Part shown: positions 1 through 5,613 of the stretch, piece after piece
Position numbering within the stretch: the first letter of the stretch is position 1
How the letters are laid out: the number at the start of each line of letters is the position of its first letter
Assembly (NCBI GenBank): GCA_964640935.1
Contig: CAZXIY010000072.1
Coordinates: 1 to 5,645, forward strand
Length of the DNA: 5,645 nt
Direction: 5' to 3'
Source: CAZXIY01 sp964640935
GTDB lineage: Archaea > Thermoplasmatota > Thermoplasmata > Methanomassiliicoccales > Methanomethylophilaceae
Translations under genes and position numbers: made by a program
The notes under the pieces: model-generated
Seen by the model: the letters and a program-made list of their open reading frames with translations, nothing else
The model's database searches: none
Told to the model about the DNA's origin: nothing

Positions 1-1
1 T

Positions 2-70
2 GATAAGCATGAGCGACAGCATTCAATCATAGGTTATCTGTCTTTTGCAGACCCTTGGATTGAAAAATAG
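2..70 (+). CDS. 3' end of a transposase gene (DDE integrase-core, IS3-like), cut by the window edge
   Basis: Reading from base 2, 22 codons run without a stop to TAG at 68-70. The peptide contains RQHSIIGYLSFADPW, which matches the characteristic C-terminal end of IS3-type OrfB and related rve-domain transposases (pattern R-x-H-S-x-[IL]-G-Y-x-S-P-x-x-F). The conserved Pro after GYLS is Phe here, and the following positions are ADPW rather than the usual [VA]-x-F. Those differences could reflect drift or a decayed copy. The catalytic DDE residues would lie upstream, outside the window, so activity cannot be judged. The gene converges on the GyrI-like gene with a single base between the two stop codons. 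The family call rests on one short motif. The alternative is a chance open frame, but the match is too specific to prefer that. Confidence 0.6.
   Translation, partial: DKHERQHSIIGYLSFADPWIEK
63..70 (-). terminator. T-run downstream of the GyrI-like gene
   Basis: The minus strand reads CTATTTTT immediately after the GyrI-like stop codon, with five T in a row at 67-63. Archaeal RNA polymerase can terminate at oligo-T tracts without a hairpin, so this is a plausible stop for the leftward transcript. It is short and lies within the transposase tail, so it may be incidental. Confidence 0.3.
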
Positions 71-71
71 A

Positions 72-737
72 TCATTGACACCCGATTTTCTTTACAGGAC
101 GCCTCAGCACTGTCTTTAGCCTGTCTGAAGATACTTTGCGCGGATCGCCCAGGTATATCTCGTGATGCATCCTTCCGGGATCTGCGGCATATCCTTCAGC
201 GACCATGTAATCCTCTATCAGATCCATGGTCCGCTTTTCGTCATCATATCCCCCGACATGCATGCATTGTACGCACAGGCCTTCTGTATAGTCCTTCATC
301 TTGACACCGTCCGAAGAGATTCCTTTTTTGGATTCGGCTTCGTCACAGGCCCACCGGAAGACGTCTTCGGTGACGAACTCCGGCAGTCTGATCATCGAGA
401 CCCACTTCAGCGACGACTTGTCCGTGGTCCCCGTGATCCCGACTCTGCTGTCTGTCCACCAGAGACCTTCCAACGGAGGGACGACATATTTGAAATACCC
501 GTCCGGCTCATTTCCGGACATATAACTCATTTTTATGGTGTATGAGATCGAATAGAGGACCTCAATGGCCGATGCATACTCACCATCGGGGTCATTTGGA
601 TCCCCAGATCCGTTCATTGCAACGAACCTCATGGCCGGAACATCGATAACTGACGGCGATGTCGGAGGAGAATAAAGCGTCTTGAACTGTTTCTTGAAAT
701 CGTATGCCGTATCGGCGGAACTGTTACTCAATCGCAT
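72..737 (-). CDS. GyrI-like small-molecule-binding domain protein
   Basis: This is a soluble protein of about 221 residues belonging to the GyrI-like (SHV/AraC effector-binding-type) superfamily, in the stand-alone COG4832-like group. Numbering from the GTG at 740, landmarks in order are an N-terminal DFKKQFKTLYSPP segment (14-26), VIDVPAMRFVAMNGSGDPN (31-49), LYSISYTIKM (62-71), the central PLEGLWW (89-95), IRLPEFVTEDVF (117-128), the second-repeat EGLCVQCMHVGGYDDE (153-168), and the C-terminal HHEIYLGDPRKV...LKTVLRRPVKK, which is the usual family ending. Glu194 in HEIYL corresponds to the conserved ligand-pocket acid. No DNA-binding domain or signal peptide is present. The family binds small amphipathic molecules, and no specific ligand can be assigned. 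GTG (738-740) and ATG (735-737) are adjacent in frame. ATG is preferred because GGAAAG lies 6 nt upstream of it but only 3 nt from GTG. The gene follows icd by about 50 bp and may be cotranscribed. The final residues (Cys-Gln-stop) may come from an insertion-sequence end. Confidence 0.88.
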   Translation of the reverse strand: MRLSNSSADTAYDFKKQFKTLYSPPTSPSVIDVPAMRFVAMNGSGDPNDPDGEYASAIEVLYSISYTIKMSYMSGNEPDGYFKYVVPPLEGLWWTDSRVGITGTTDKSSLKWVSMIRLPEFVTEDVFRWACDEAESKKGISSDGVKMKDYTEGLCVQCMHVGGYDDEKRTMDLIEDYMVAEGYAADPGRMHHEIYLGDPRKVSSDRLKTVLRRPVKKIGCQ

Positions 738-762
738 CACGTTCTTTCCGAAATGATTTGGA

Positions 763-779
763 CCGGGCCGATGGCCCGG
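763..779 (-). other. GC hairpin between icd and the GyrI-like gene
   Basis: CCGGGCC (763-769) and GGCCCGG (773-779) form a perfect 7-bp all-GC stem with a 3-nt loop, 12 bases beyond the icd stop codon. On the transcribed minus strand it is followed by TCCAAATCATTT, which has only a weak T content. It could be a partial terminator, a processing or stability element at the 3' end of icd, or an attenuator setting lower expression of the downstream gene. Confidence 0.5.
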
Positions 780-790
780 AATTGGTTTTA

Positions 791-2014
791 TCAGTTCTTT
801 GCAGCGGCGACCGCATCATCGACGTATTTCTTCCAGACCTTCTCCAGGTCCGGTCTCTTTATCGTTTCCATGATGTAGTCTGCGAACTCGTTGCCCGTAG
901 CTCCGGTATCTCTTCCGGTCATGACGAGCTTCTTCTCGAACTGTGTGCATATATCGAGGGCCATGTTGAGCTTGTGGGCCTTTTCGGTCTCCCCGATATG
1001 ATCCATCATCATTGCAACGGCCTTGATCATGCTGCACGGATCGGCGTACTGAGCCCTGCCTTCGGAGACCATCCTCGGTGCGGAGCCGTGTATGGCCTCG
1101 AACATCGCGTATCTCTTTCCGAGGTTCGCAGAACCGGCGGTGCCGACACCGCCCTGTATCTGTGCTGCCTCATCGGTGATTATGTCGCCGTAGAGGTTCG
1201 GAAGGACGAACACCTTGAAGTTGCTCCTCCTTGCGGGGTCGATGAGCTTTGCGGTGGTTATGTCGATGAACCAGTCGTCCCATTTGACCTCGGGGTAATC
1301 CTTTGCGACCTCCTCTGCGATAGAGAGGAACTTCCCGTCGGTCGTTTTGATGATATTGGCCTTTGTGACCAGTGAAACGTAGTTGACACCTGTCTTCCTC
1401 GCATGCTCGAATCCTGCGCGGATGATCCTTTCCGTTCCCTGTTTCGTAGCGACGCAGAAGTCCATCGCAAGATCGTCTGTAACGTTCACGCCGTTGCTTC
1501 CGAGAGCGTAGCTCCCCTCGGTGTTCTCCCTGAAGAACGTCCAGTTTATGCCGAGCTCCGGCACGCTGACCGGTCTGACATTGGCGAAAAGATCGAGTTC
1601 TTTTCTCATAGCGACGTTGGCGCTCTCGATGTTCGGCCACGGGTCGCCTTTCTTCGGCGTTGTAGTAGGTCCTTTCAATATGACATGGCAGGCCTTCAGC
1701 TCTGCGAGGGTGTCATCGGGTATGGCCTTCATGACCTCCACACGCCTCTCGATAGTAAGGCCGTTTATCTGCCTGATCTCGGCCTTTCCCGCCTTGATCT
1801 TGTCTGCGAGAAGGAACTCCATGACCCTCTGCGCCGATGCGCAGATGTACGGGCCTATCCCGTCGCCGCCGCAGACGCCCACTATGAGCTTGTCCAGCTT
1901 GGAATAATCGATCCAGTCTCCCTCTCCCTTGAGGACCTCGACCCTGTCGAGCTGCTTCCTGAGAAGCAGACCGAATTTCTCCTGGGCCGCTTTGATTGCC
2001 TGTTCGTCAGCCAT
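791..2014 (-). CDS. icd: Isocitrate dehydrogenase (isocitrate/isopropylmalate dehydrogenase family)
   Basis: This cytosolic homodimeric enzyme oxidatively decarboxylates isocitrate to 2-oxoglutarate, giving a precursor for glutamate. Its 407 residues are close to the E. coli enzyme (416). In order one sees the N-terminal arm (1-42), GDGIGPYI (50-57), KGPTTTP (114-120) and the substrate loop SANVAMRKELDLFANVRPV (131-149), whose Ser131 occupies the isocitrate-contacting serine position. Then come FRENTEGSY with Tyr169, VTKANI with catalytic Lys218, FID with Asp251, and NLYGDIITD with metal-binding Asp277 and Asp281. GSANLGKRYAMFEAIHGSAP leads into the coenzyme loop. RENTEGSY with SANVAMRK favours IDH over isopropylmalate dehydrogenase. 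The loop after HGSAP is unusual: Arg314-Met315 replace Lys-Tyr (NADP type) or Asp-Ile (NAD type), and the loop is about three residues longer. NADP use is likely because the acidic NAD determinant is absent, but it is not certain. ATG at 2012-2014 is preceded by an AGGTATAGGA-like ribosome-binding region. The gene ends in tandem TGA-TAA. Confidence 0.87.
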   Translation of the reverse strand: MADEQAIKAAQEKFGLLLRKQLDRVEVLKGEGDWIDYSKLDKLIVGVCGGDGIGPYICASAQRVMEFLLADKIKAGKAEIRQINGLTIERRVEVMKAIPDDTLAELKACHVILKGPTTTPKKGDPWPNIESANVAMRKELDLFANVRPVSVPELGINWTFFRENTEGSYALGSNGVNVTDDLAMDFCVATKQGTERIIRAGFEHARKTGVNYVSLVTKANIIKTTDGKFLSIAEEVAKDYPEVKWDDWFIDITTAKLIDPARRSNFKVFVLPNLYGDIITDEAAQIQGGVGTAGSANLGKRYAMFEAIHGSAPRMVSEGRAQYADPCSMIKAVAMMMDHIGETEKAHKLNMALDICTQFEKKLVMTGRDTGATGNEFADYIMETIKRPDLEKVWKKYVDDAVAAAKN

Positions 2015-2046
2015 TCCTATACCTACGCGGTTATAGCCATATCACT

Positions 2047-2055
2047 AATAAAATT
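2047..2055 (-). promoter_or_regulatory. Candidate TATA box for icd
   Basis: The 72-bp gap between the tetR stop and the icd start holds AATTTTATT on the minus strand, centred about 37 nt upstream of the icd ATG. A start site about 25 nt further on would leave a leader of roughly 10-12 nt that still carries the TAGGTATAGGA ribosome-binding region. This suggests icd can be transcribed independently of tetR. The element is AT-rich rather than a perfect archaeal consensus. Confidence 0.4.
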
Positions 2056-2086
2056 GATTGAGGGAAGCGACGGACCGTATGTTCGC

Positions 2087-2821
2087 TCATTCCTTGTCAG
2101 CGGGACCTATCGCTGTGTTGCCGATGGTGATCTTGCCCTTGTTCAGCAGATCGCTCATGCGTTCCACGGTAGAATCGATGTTATATGCGGGAATGCGGAA
2201 AAGTGTACAGAAGAGCTCCAGGGATATCCTCAGTTCCTTTTTGTACCCAAGGCTGTACGTCTTGTCGTGATAGTATCTCGACACGAAATTTCCCACGCTG
2301 CCGAGTATCGCAAGGAGATTCGTCCTCACGGTCTCGGAATCCATGGAAATATTGTATTTCTCCAGATATTTCATGACCCAGACAGATGTGCGTTTTGCAA
2401 GTTCGTTGGTGATCTTCCATGACCTGTGGACCTCCAACAGAAGCTCGGACGCATTCTGAAAAGAGGAAGCAGTGTACAGATCAATGGCAAGGGGGAAGGC
2501 GAGTGTCAGAACCAGATCATCCTCGTCCTTGAGTATCGTCCTGGCCTCTCTGAGAGCGGAATCATACCCATTCATGATTATCTCGTTCAGTATGTCCTCT
2601 TTGCTGCCGAAAATGTTGTATATGCTGCCGTTAAGGACGCCGGCTCTCTGAGCTATCTGGCGTGTCGTCGTCTTTCCGTAACCCTGTGTCTTAAAAAGGT
2701 AGAAAGATGCTTCGATGATCTTCTGCGTCGTTTCCTGCCTGCGCTGAACATTAGATTTCTTCCGGATCTCATCGCTGATATCCTGGATTGTAGGGAACCT
2801 GACGCTCATTGATTCTCTCAT
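2087..2821 (-). CDS. TetR/AcrR-family transcriptional regulator
   Basis: This dimeric repressor has an N-terminal TetR helix-turn-helix. In numbering from the upstream-most ATG at 2881, the domain is QETTQKIIEASFYLFKTQGYGKTTTRQIAQRAGVL-NGSIYNIFGSKEDIL at about 49-97. It has the typical Gly in TQGYG, the recognition-helix TTRQIAQRAGVLNGSIYN, and the F-x-S-K-E-D-I-L close. The rest (100-264) is a variable helical ligand-binding and dimerisation domain with no recognisable ligand signature. The open frame extends to ATG 2881, but a TATA-like element overlaps that codon and no TATA box lies upstream of it. ATG at 2821 or ATG at 2809 (preceded by GAGAG) is therefore preferred, giving 244 or 240 residues; the sequence does not decide between these two. 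The gene is divergent from the MMPL transporter and flanked by two matching palindromes, so autoregulation and control of the transporter are the natural inference. The family call is secure; the effector is unknown. Confidence 0.9.
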   Translation of the reverse strand: MRESMSVRFPTIQDISDEIRKKSNVQRRQETTQKIIEASFYLFKTQGYGKTTTRQIAQRAGVLNGSIYNIFGSKEDILNEIIMNGYDSALREARTILKDEDDLVLTLAFPLAIDLYTASSFQNASELLLEVHRSWKITNELAKRTSVWVMKYLEKYNISMDSETVRTNLLAILGSVGNFVSRYYHDKTYSLGYKKELRISLELFCTLFRIPAYNIDSTVERMSDLLNKGKITIGNTAIGPADKE

Positions 2822-2833
2822 AGCATCGTAATA

Positions 2834-2849
2834 TTTGAACTTGCTCAAA
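2834..2849. promoter_or_regulatory. Candidate TetR operator, copy 1 (tetR proximal)
   Basis: TTTGAACTTGCTCAAA is an imperfect palindrome (half-sites TTTGARC and GYTCAAA around a 2-bp centre). In the 20-bp frame it matches copy 2, read in the opposite orientation, at 16 of 20 positions, differing only at two outer and two central bases. It lies about 10-25 nt downstream of the start site predicted from the tetR TATA-like element, where a bound repressor would block tetR transcription. Confidence 0.6.
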
Positions 2850-2874
2850 ATATTGTTACGCAGAATGTCCAAAA

Positions 2875-2891
2875 TGAACATTATATGCTCA
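2875..2891. promoter_or_regulatory. Degenerate third half-site pair over the tetR TATA-like element
   Basis: TGAAC and GCTCA recur here, separated by 7 bp instead of 2, with the TATA-like core as the spacer. The centre (2883) falls midway between the two full palindromes, about 42 bp from each. The altered spacing would put the half-sites on different helical faces, so this could be a weak site, a remnant or coincidence. Confidence 0.25.
2880..2887 (-). promoter_or_regulatory. Candidate TATA box for tetR
   Basis: The minus strand reads CATATAAT, which overlaps the first ATG of the longest tetR reading frame. Initiation about 25 nt downstream (near 2858) would give a 37- or 49-nt leader to the ATG codons at 2821 and 2809. 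No comparable TATA-like element precedes the ATG at 2881. Confidence 0.5.
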
Positions 2892-2915
2892 TCTCAACCT
2901 TGGTTTCGCAATCGA

Positions 2916-2935
2916 ATTTTGAGCGTGTTCAAAAT
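2916..2935. promoter_or_regulatory. Candidate TetR operator, copy 2 (transporter proximal)
   Basis: ATTTTGAGCGTGTTCAAAAT is a 20-bp imperfect palindrome with 8 of 10 base pairs matching across the centre. It ends 2 bp before the transporter TATA box and covers most of the position expected for the TFB recognition element. Binding there would compete with assembly of the initiation complex, a standard archaeal repression mechanism. Its partner is the copy at 2834-2849. Confidence 0.65.
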
Positions 2936-2937
2936 CG

Positions 2938-2945
2938 TTATATAT
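2938..2945 (+). promoter_or_regulatory. Candidate TATA box for the MMPL transporter gene
   Basis: TTATATAT, preceded by purine-rich AAAATCG, is a strong archaeal TATA/BRE candidate. A start site about 25 nt downstream (near 2967) leaves a leader of roughly 19 nt that includes GGATGTGA just before the ATG. A second AT-rich stretch (TTTTATAG, 2954-2961) is closer to the start codon and a weaker alternative. Confidence 0.6.
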
Positions 2946-2985
2946 GTCGCCCATTTTATAGATATCCAGAACAGGATGTGAACAA

Positions 2986-5511
2986 ATGTTCGACAAAATA
3001 GCGGACTTCATTATGAAGAATCCGAAGAAGATCGTTATCTTCTGGGTGGTCCTTCTTTTGATCTCCTCGCCGTTTATATACAAGGTCCTAGCGGACCCGG
3101 GGTCTGTTCTAAGTTATGATATAACTTCCATGACTGGCGAAGACTCCGAATCCGTCAAAGGAATGGCCATAATCGGCGATTCTGATTATTTCTATCAAAG
3201 TGACGTGGGGACAGATATGCTCCTTGTCATAAATTGTGATTCCAGCGATCAAAAAATCGCGATTGCCGGATTCAGCGAACAACTGACGGCCAAACTGCAG
3301 GAGCATTACGGTCTGACAAAGGACGGCGGACAGGTCGTTGAGACCATGTCGCTGGGCTACTACACCAAATCCACTGATACAGGATATCCCGGCATAGTGA
3401 TGCTGTCCGTATCGTTCACCGATGGAAGAAATTCCGGCGACGAAGTCGACCAGATAAGATCCATCGTGTCGGACGTGAAGAACACGGGCAGCTTCGATCT
3501 GACGACATATCTGACCGGATCGACCGCGATAAGCCATGATACAGAGGTCGAAGCAATGAATGATGTGAAGAAGATCGATCCGTTCTCGATCCTTCTCGTG
3601 CTTATACTCATCGGTCTCTTCTTCAGATCGCTCGTTTCTGCTGCGACCCCACCGATCACCATCGGATTCGCTTACGGTATCGTCATGATGGTAATATTCG
3701 GTATCGCGCAGTTCATGGATATCTATTATATCACGAGCACGATAGTTCTAGTGTCGATGCTTGGTGCGGGATGCGATTACTGTATATTCATAATAGCCAG
3801 GTATCGTGAGGAACGCAAGGCCGGAAAGGACAAGGAGGGCGCCCTCAGAGAATCCATCATCTGGGCCGGCGAATCCATCACCACATCCGGGTGCTCGGTC
3901 ATCATAGGATTCGGTGTGATGTCTTTCTGCTCGTTCTCTGTGATCAGCACGATGGGTATCGTCCTCGCATCCGGGATCGTATTCGCTTTGCTTGCAGCCC
4001 TTACGCTCATACCGTCCATACTCATGCTCGTCGGCGACAAGATATTCTATCCGTCTTCGATGGAAACATACACCGACGGAAGCAAGGCAATGAACGGATG
4101 GTACGGCAAATGCTCAAGGATCGGACAGAGCTACTTCAGAAAGTCCGCTCACTTCTCTGTCAAATACGCCGTTCCGATAATCATCGTTGCAATAATCGTG
4201 ACGACGCCGCTCGCATATGTGGCACTTACCGAGGATTCATCTTATGATATGATATCGATAATGCCCAGCGGCGAATCCAAGAACGGTGTCAATGAGATCG
4301 TCGAAAATGCGGAAGGCGGCATGATAATGCCGACGTATGTCCTGCTCGATACGGGAACGCAGATAGCTGACATCAAGAACGATGTCATAAACATCCCCAG
4401 CATGAATATGAAGCTCGGAGCTCTACAATGGACCGATGCTTCGCTGACAGCGGCTTACGTCAATGCGACCAGCAATGCCTCTTCAAAGGGAACATTGCCG
4501 TACATAATCAATGAGAAGACTCTCGAGTCCGATGGTACGACAAACGTCGCGTCCGTATCCGGTATCGTCAGCTGGGACCTCCTGCTGTATCAGTGCGGCG
4601 GCAATGTGGAACTCGCTCTGTCGTATTTCCCGTCGTATATCTCCGAGAATCTGGCGTTGCTCGCATATGTGGACGATACCACCTGGAAAGCCATCACCGG
4701 CCAGGATGTTTACACCCAGTCCAATGCAATCGATTACATCGTGAACTACTACATCGGCGGCCTGTCGATGTATAACAACGGGCACCAGTACATCAAGGTC
4801 AGCGTCATCGTAGCGGACCAACCGATGTCCGATAAATCGATGACCACGATGTCGCAGGTCGAAGCTGCGACTAACGAATTCATGGACGGCAACGGTATGT
4901 TCGTGAAATCCTACGTCACCGGCAGCGTCGTCGCGATATACGACATATCTAACGTCGTCAACAACGAATTCACATGGATCGAGGTCACTGTGGTCCTGTT
5001 GATCTTCCTGCTGCTGTTCGTTGTGATGAGATCGTATCTCACACCTGCACGTTCGATCGTCACAATCATAATGAGCATCCTCTGGACGCTCGGTGTGACG
5101 CACCTGCTGTTCGGGCACATGCTCGGCATGCCGATAACATGGATCGTTCCGATCATCCTGTTCGTGATATGCCTCGGGTTGGGCATGGATTACGATATCC
5201 TGCTGACCACACGTATCAAAGAGAACGTCTCGAAGGGAATGGACAACGACGACGCGATCATACACGCCGTAGAGAAGTCCGGAGGGGTCATAACCATCTG
5301 CGGACTGATCATGGGCGGTGCATTCGCGACGATGACCCTTTCGACATCTCCGATGCTCATGGAATTCGGATTCGCACTCGGATTCGCCATTCTTGTGGAT
5401 GCATTGATCGTCCGTACGTACATCGTGCCTGCGGTCATGCACCTCATGGGCAAGTGGAACTGGGTCGGTCCGAAATTCATGCAGAAGAAGAACGTCGAGA
5501 AGACAGAGTAA
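2986..5511 (+). CDS. MMPL/RND-superfamily membrane transporter (HAE3-like)
   Basis: This is an 841-residue, proton-driven exporter of the cytoplasmic membrane with the duplicated RND layout and 12 predicted membrane helices. TM1 is about 15-34, followed by an external domain (35-196). TM2-TM6 are about 199-217, 222-243, 249-270, 301-320 and 324-349, followed by a cytoplasmic linker (351-392). TM7 is about 394-413, followed by a second external domain (414-662). TM8-TM12 are about 663-682, 688-709, 716-741, 766-786 and 791-820. Both halves keep the Asp-Tyr pairs of the MmpL proton relay: GAGCDYCIFIIARYREER (Asp264, Tyr265 in TM4) and GLGMDYDILLTTRIKE (Asp735, Tyr736 in TM10). The second external domain is about 90 residues longer than the first. 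Relatives move lipids, hydrophobic compounds or drugs; the substrate here is unknown. ATG 2986 is supported by GGATGTGA 4 nt upstream and by TM1 close to the N-terminus. No partner gene follows, so it appears to work alone. The divergent TetR gene and adjacent operator indicate ligand-induced expression. Confidence 0.92.
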   Translation: MFDKIADFIMKNPKKIVIFWVVLLLISSPFIYKVLADPGSVLSYDITSMTGEDSESVKGMAIIGDSDYFYQSDVGTDMLLVINCDSSDQKIAIAGFSEQLTAKLQEHYGLTKDGGQVVETMSLGYYTKSTDTGYPGIVMLSVSFTDGRNSGDEVDQIRSIVSDVKNTGSFDLTTYLTGSTAISHDTEVEAMNDVKKIDPFSILLVLILIGLFFRSLVSAATPPITIGFAYGIVMMVIFGIAQFMDIYYITSTIVLVSMLGAGCDYCIFIIARYREERKAGKDKEGALRESIIWAGESITTSGCSVIIGFGVMSFCSFSVISTMGIVLASGIVFALLAALTLIPSILMLVGDKIFYPSSMETYTDGSKAMNGWYGKCSRIGQSYFRKSAHFSVKYAVPIIIVAIIVTTPLAYVALTEDSSYDMISIMPSGESKNGVNEIVENAEGGMIMPTYVLLDTGTQIADIKNDVINIPSMNMKLGALQWTDASLTAAYVNATSNASSKGTLPYIINEKTLESDGTTNVASVSGIVSWDLLLYQCGGNVELALSYFPSYISENLALLAYVDDTTWKAITGQDVYTQSNAIDYIVNYYIGGLSMYNNGHQYIKVSVIVADQPMSDKSMTTMSQVEAATNEFMDGNGMFVKSYVTGSVVAIYDISNVVNNEFTWIEVTVVLLIFLLLFVVMRSYLTPARSIVTIIMSILWTLGVTHLLFGHMLGMPITWIVPIILFVICLGLGMDYDILLTTRIKENVSKGMDNDDAIIHAVEKSGGVITICGLIMGGAFATMTLSTSPMLMEFGFALGFAILVDALIVRTYIVPAVMHLMGKWNWVGPKFMQKKNVEKTE

Positions 5512-5518
5512 ACCTTTT

Positions 5519-5554
5519 AACGGCCCCACCCGGGGCCGTTCTCATATTATTTTT
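5519..5554 (+). terminator. Hairpin terminator of the transporter gene
   Basis: AACGGCCCC (5519-5527) and GGGGCCGTT (5532-5540) form a perfect 9-bp stem with a 4-nt loop, starting 8 bases after the TAA stop. T-rich TTATTTTT follows at 5547-5554. The layout is a classic intrinsic terminator, although the T-tract begins several bases after the stem. Confidence 0.75.
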
Positions 5555-5600
5555 CCTCCTTAGACCCCCTGGATTACGTCATCACAGCGATAATCTTCCA

Positions 5601-5613
5601 TTTATGTAATATA
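5601..5613 (+). promoter_or_regulatory. Possible promoter for a gene beyond the right edge
   Basis: TTTATGTAATATA is TATA-like. An ATG at 5628-5630 lies about 20 nt downstream and opens a frame (Met-Pro-Pro-Ser-Arg-Gly) to the window end, a spacing compatible with a leaderless archaeal transcript. Only six codons are visible, so no gene is called. Bases 5555-5600 hold nothing I can identify. Confidence 0.22.

Larger units (their letters stand above)
1..80 (+). mobile_element. Possible right end of an insertion sequence
   Basis: If the transposase tail is intact, the element must end shortly after base 70. Read on the minus strand from base 80, the sequence is TGTCAATGATCTATTTTTC. It begins with TG, as the terminal inverted repeats of IS3-family elements usually do, and is AT-rich. 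An end at base 80 would place the last two codons (TGT, CAA) and the stop (TGA) of the neighbouring GyrI-like gene inside the element. The left end and any target duplication are outside the window, so the boundary is only a proposal. Confidence 0.3.

Noticed and set aside
1..30. Possible minus-strand gene start at 30 running off the left edge
   Set aside because: Only ten codons with an unlikely Cys-rich composition; the plus-strand transposase tail is a better explanation.
704..1375. 223-codon plus-strand open frame opposite the 3' half of icd
   Set aside because: Cys- and Asp-rich translation without domain features; it is the shadow of the conserved icd reading frame.
1403..2422. 339-codon plus-strand open frame crossing icd and tetR
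   Set aside because: It runs antisense through two well-supported genes and the gap between them, with no family resemblance and no promoter or ribosome site of its own.
4483..5529. 348-codon open frame on the minus strand opposite the transporter gene
   Set aside because: Its product is dominated by His, Asp, Arg and Val with no recognisable domain, as expected from the antisense of membrane-helix codons. The plus-strand transporter explains this stretch fully.
4974..5609. 211-codon plus-strand frame overlapping the 3' end of the transporter gene
   Set aside because: Rich in His and Arg, out of frame with a clear transmembrane protein, and it runs through the terminator hairpin.
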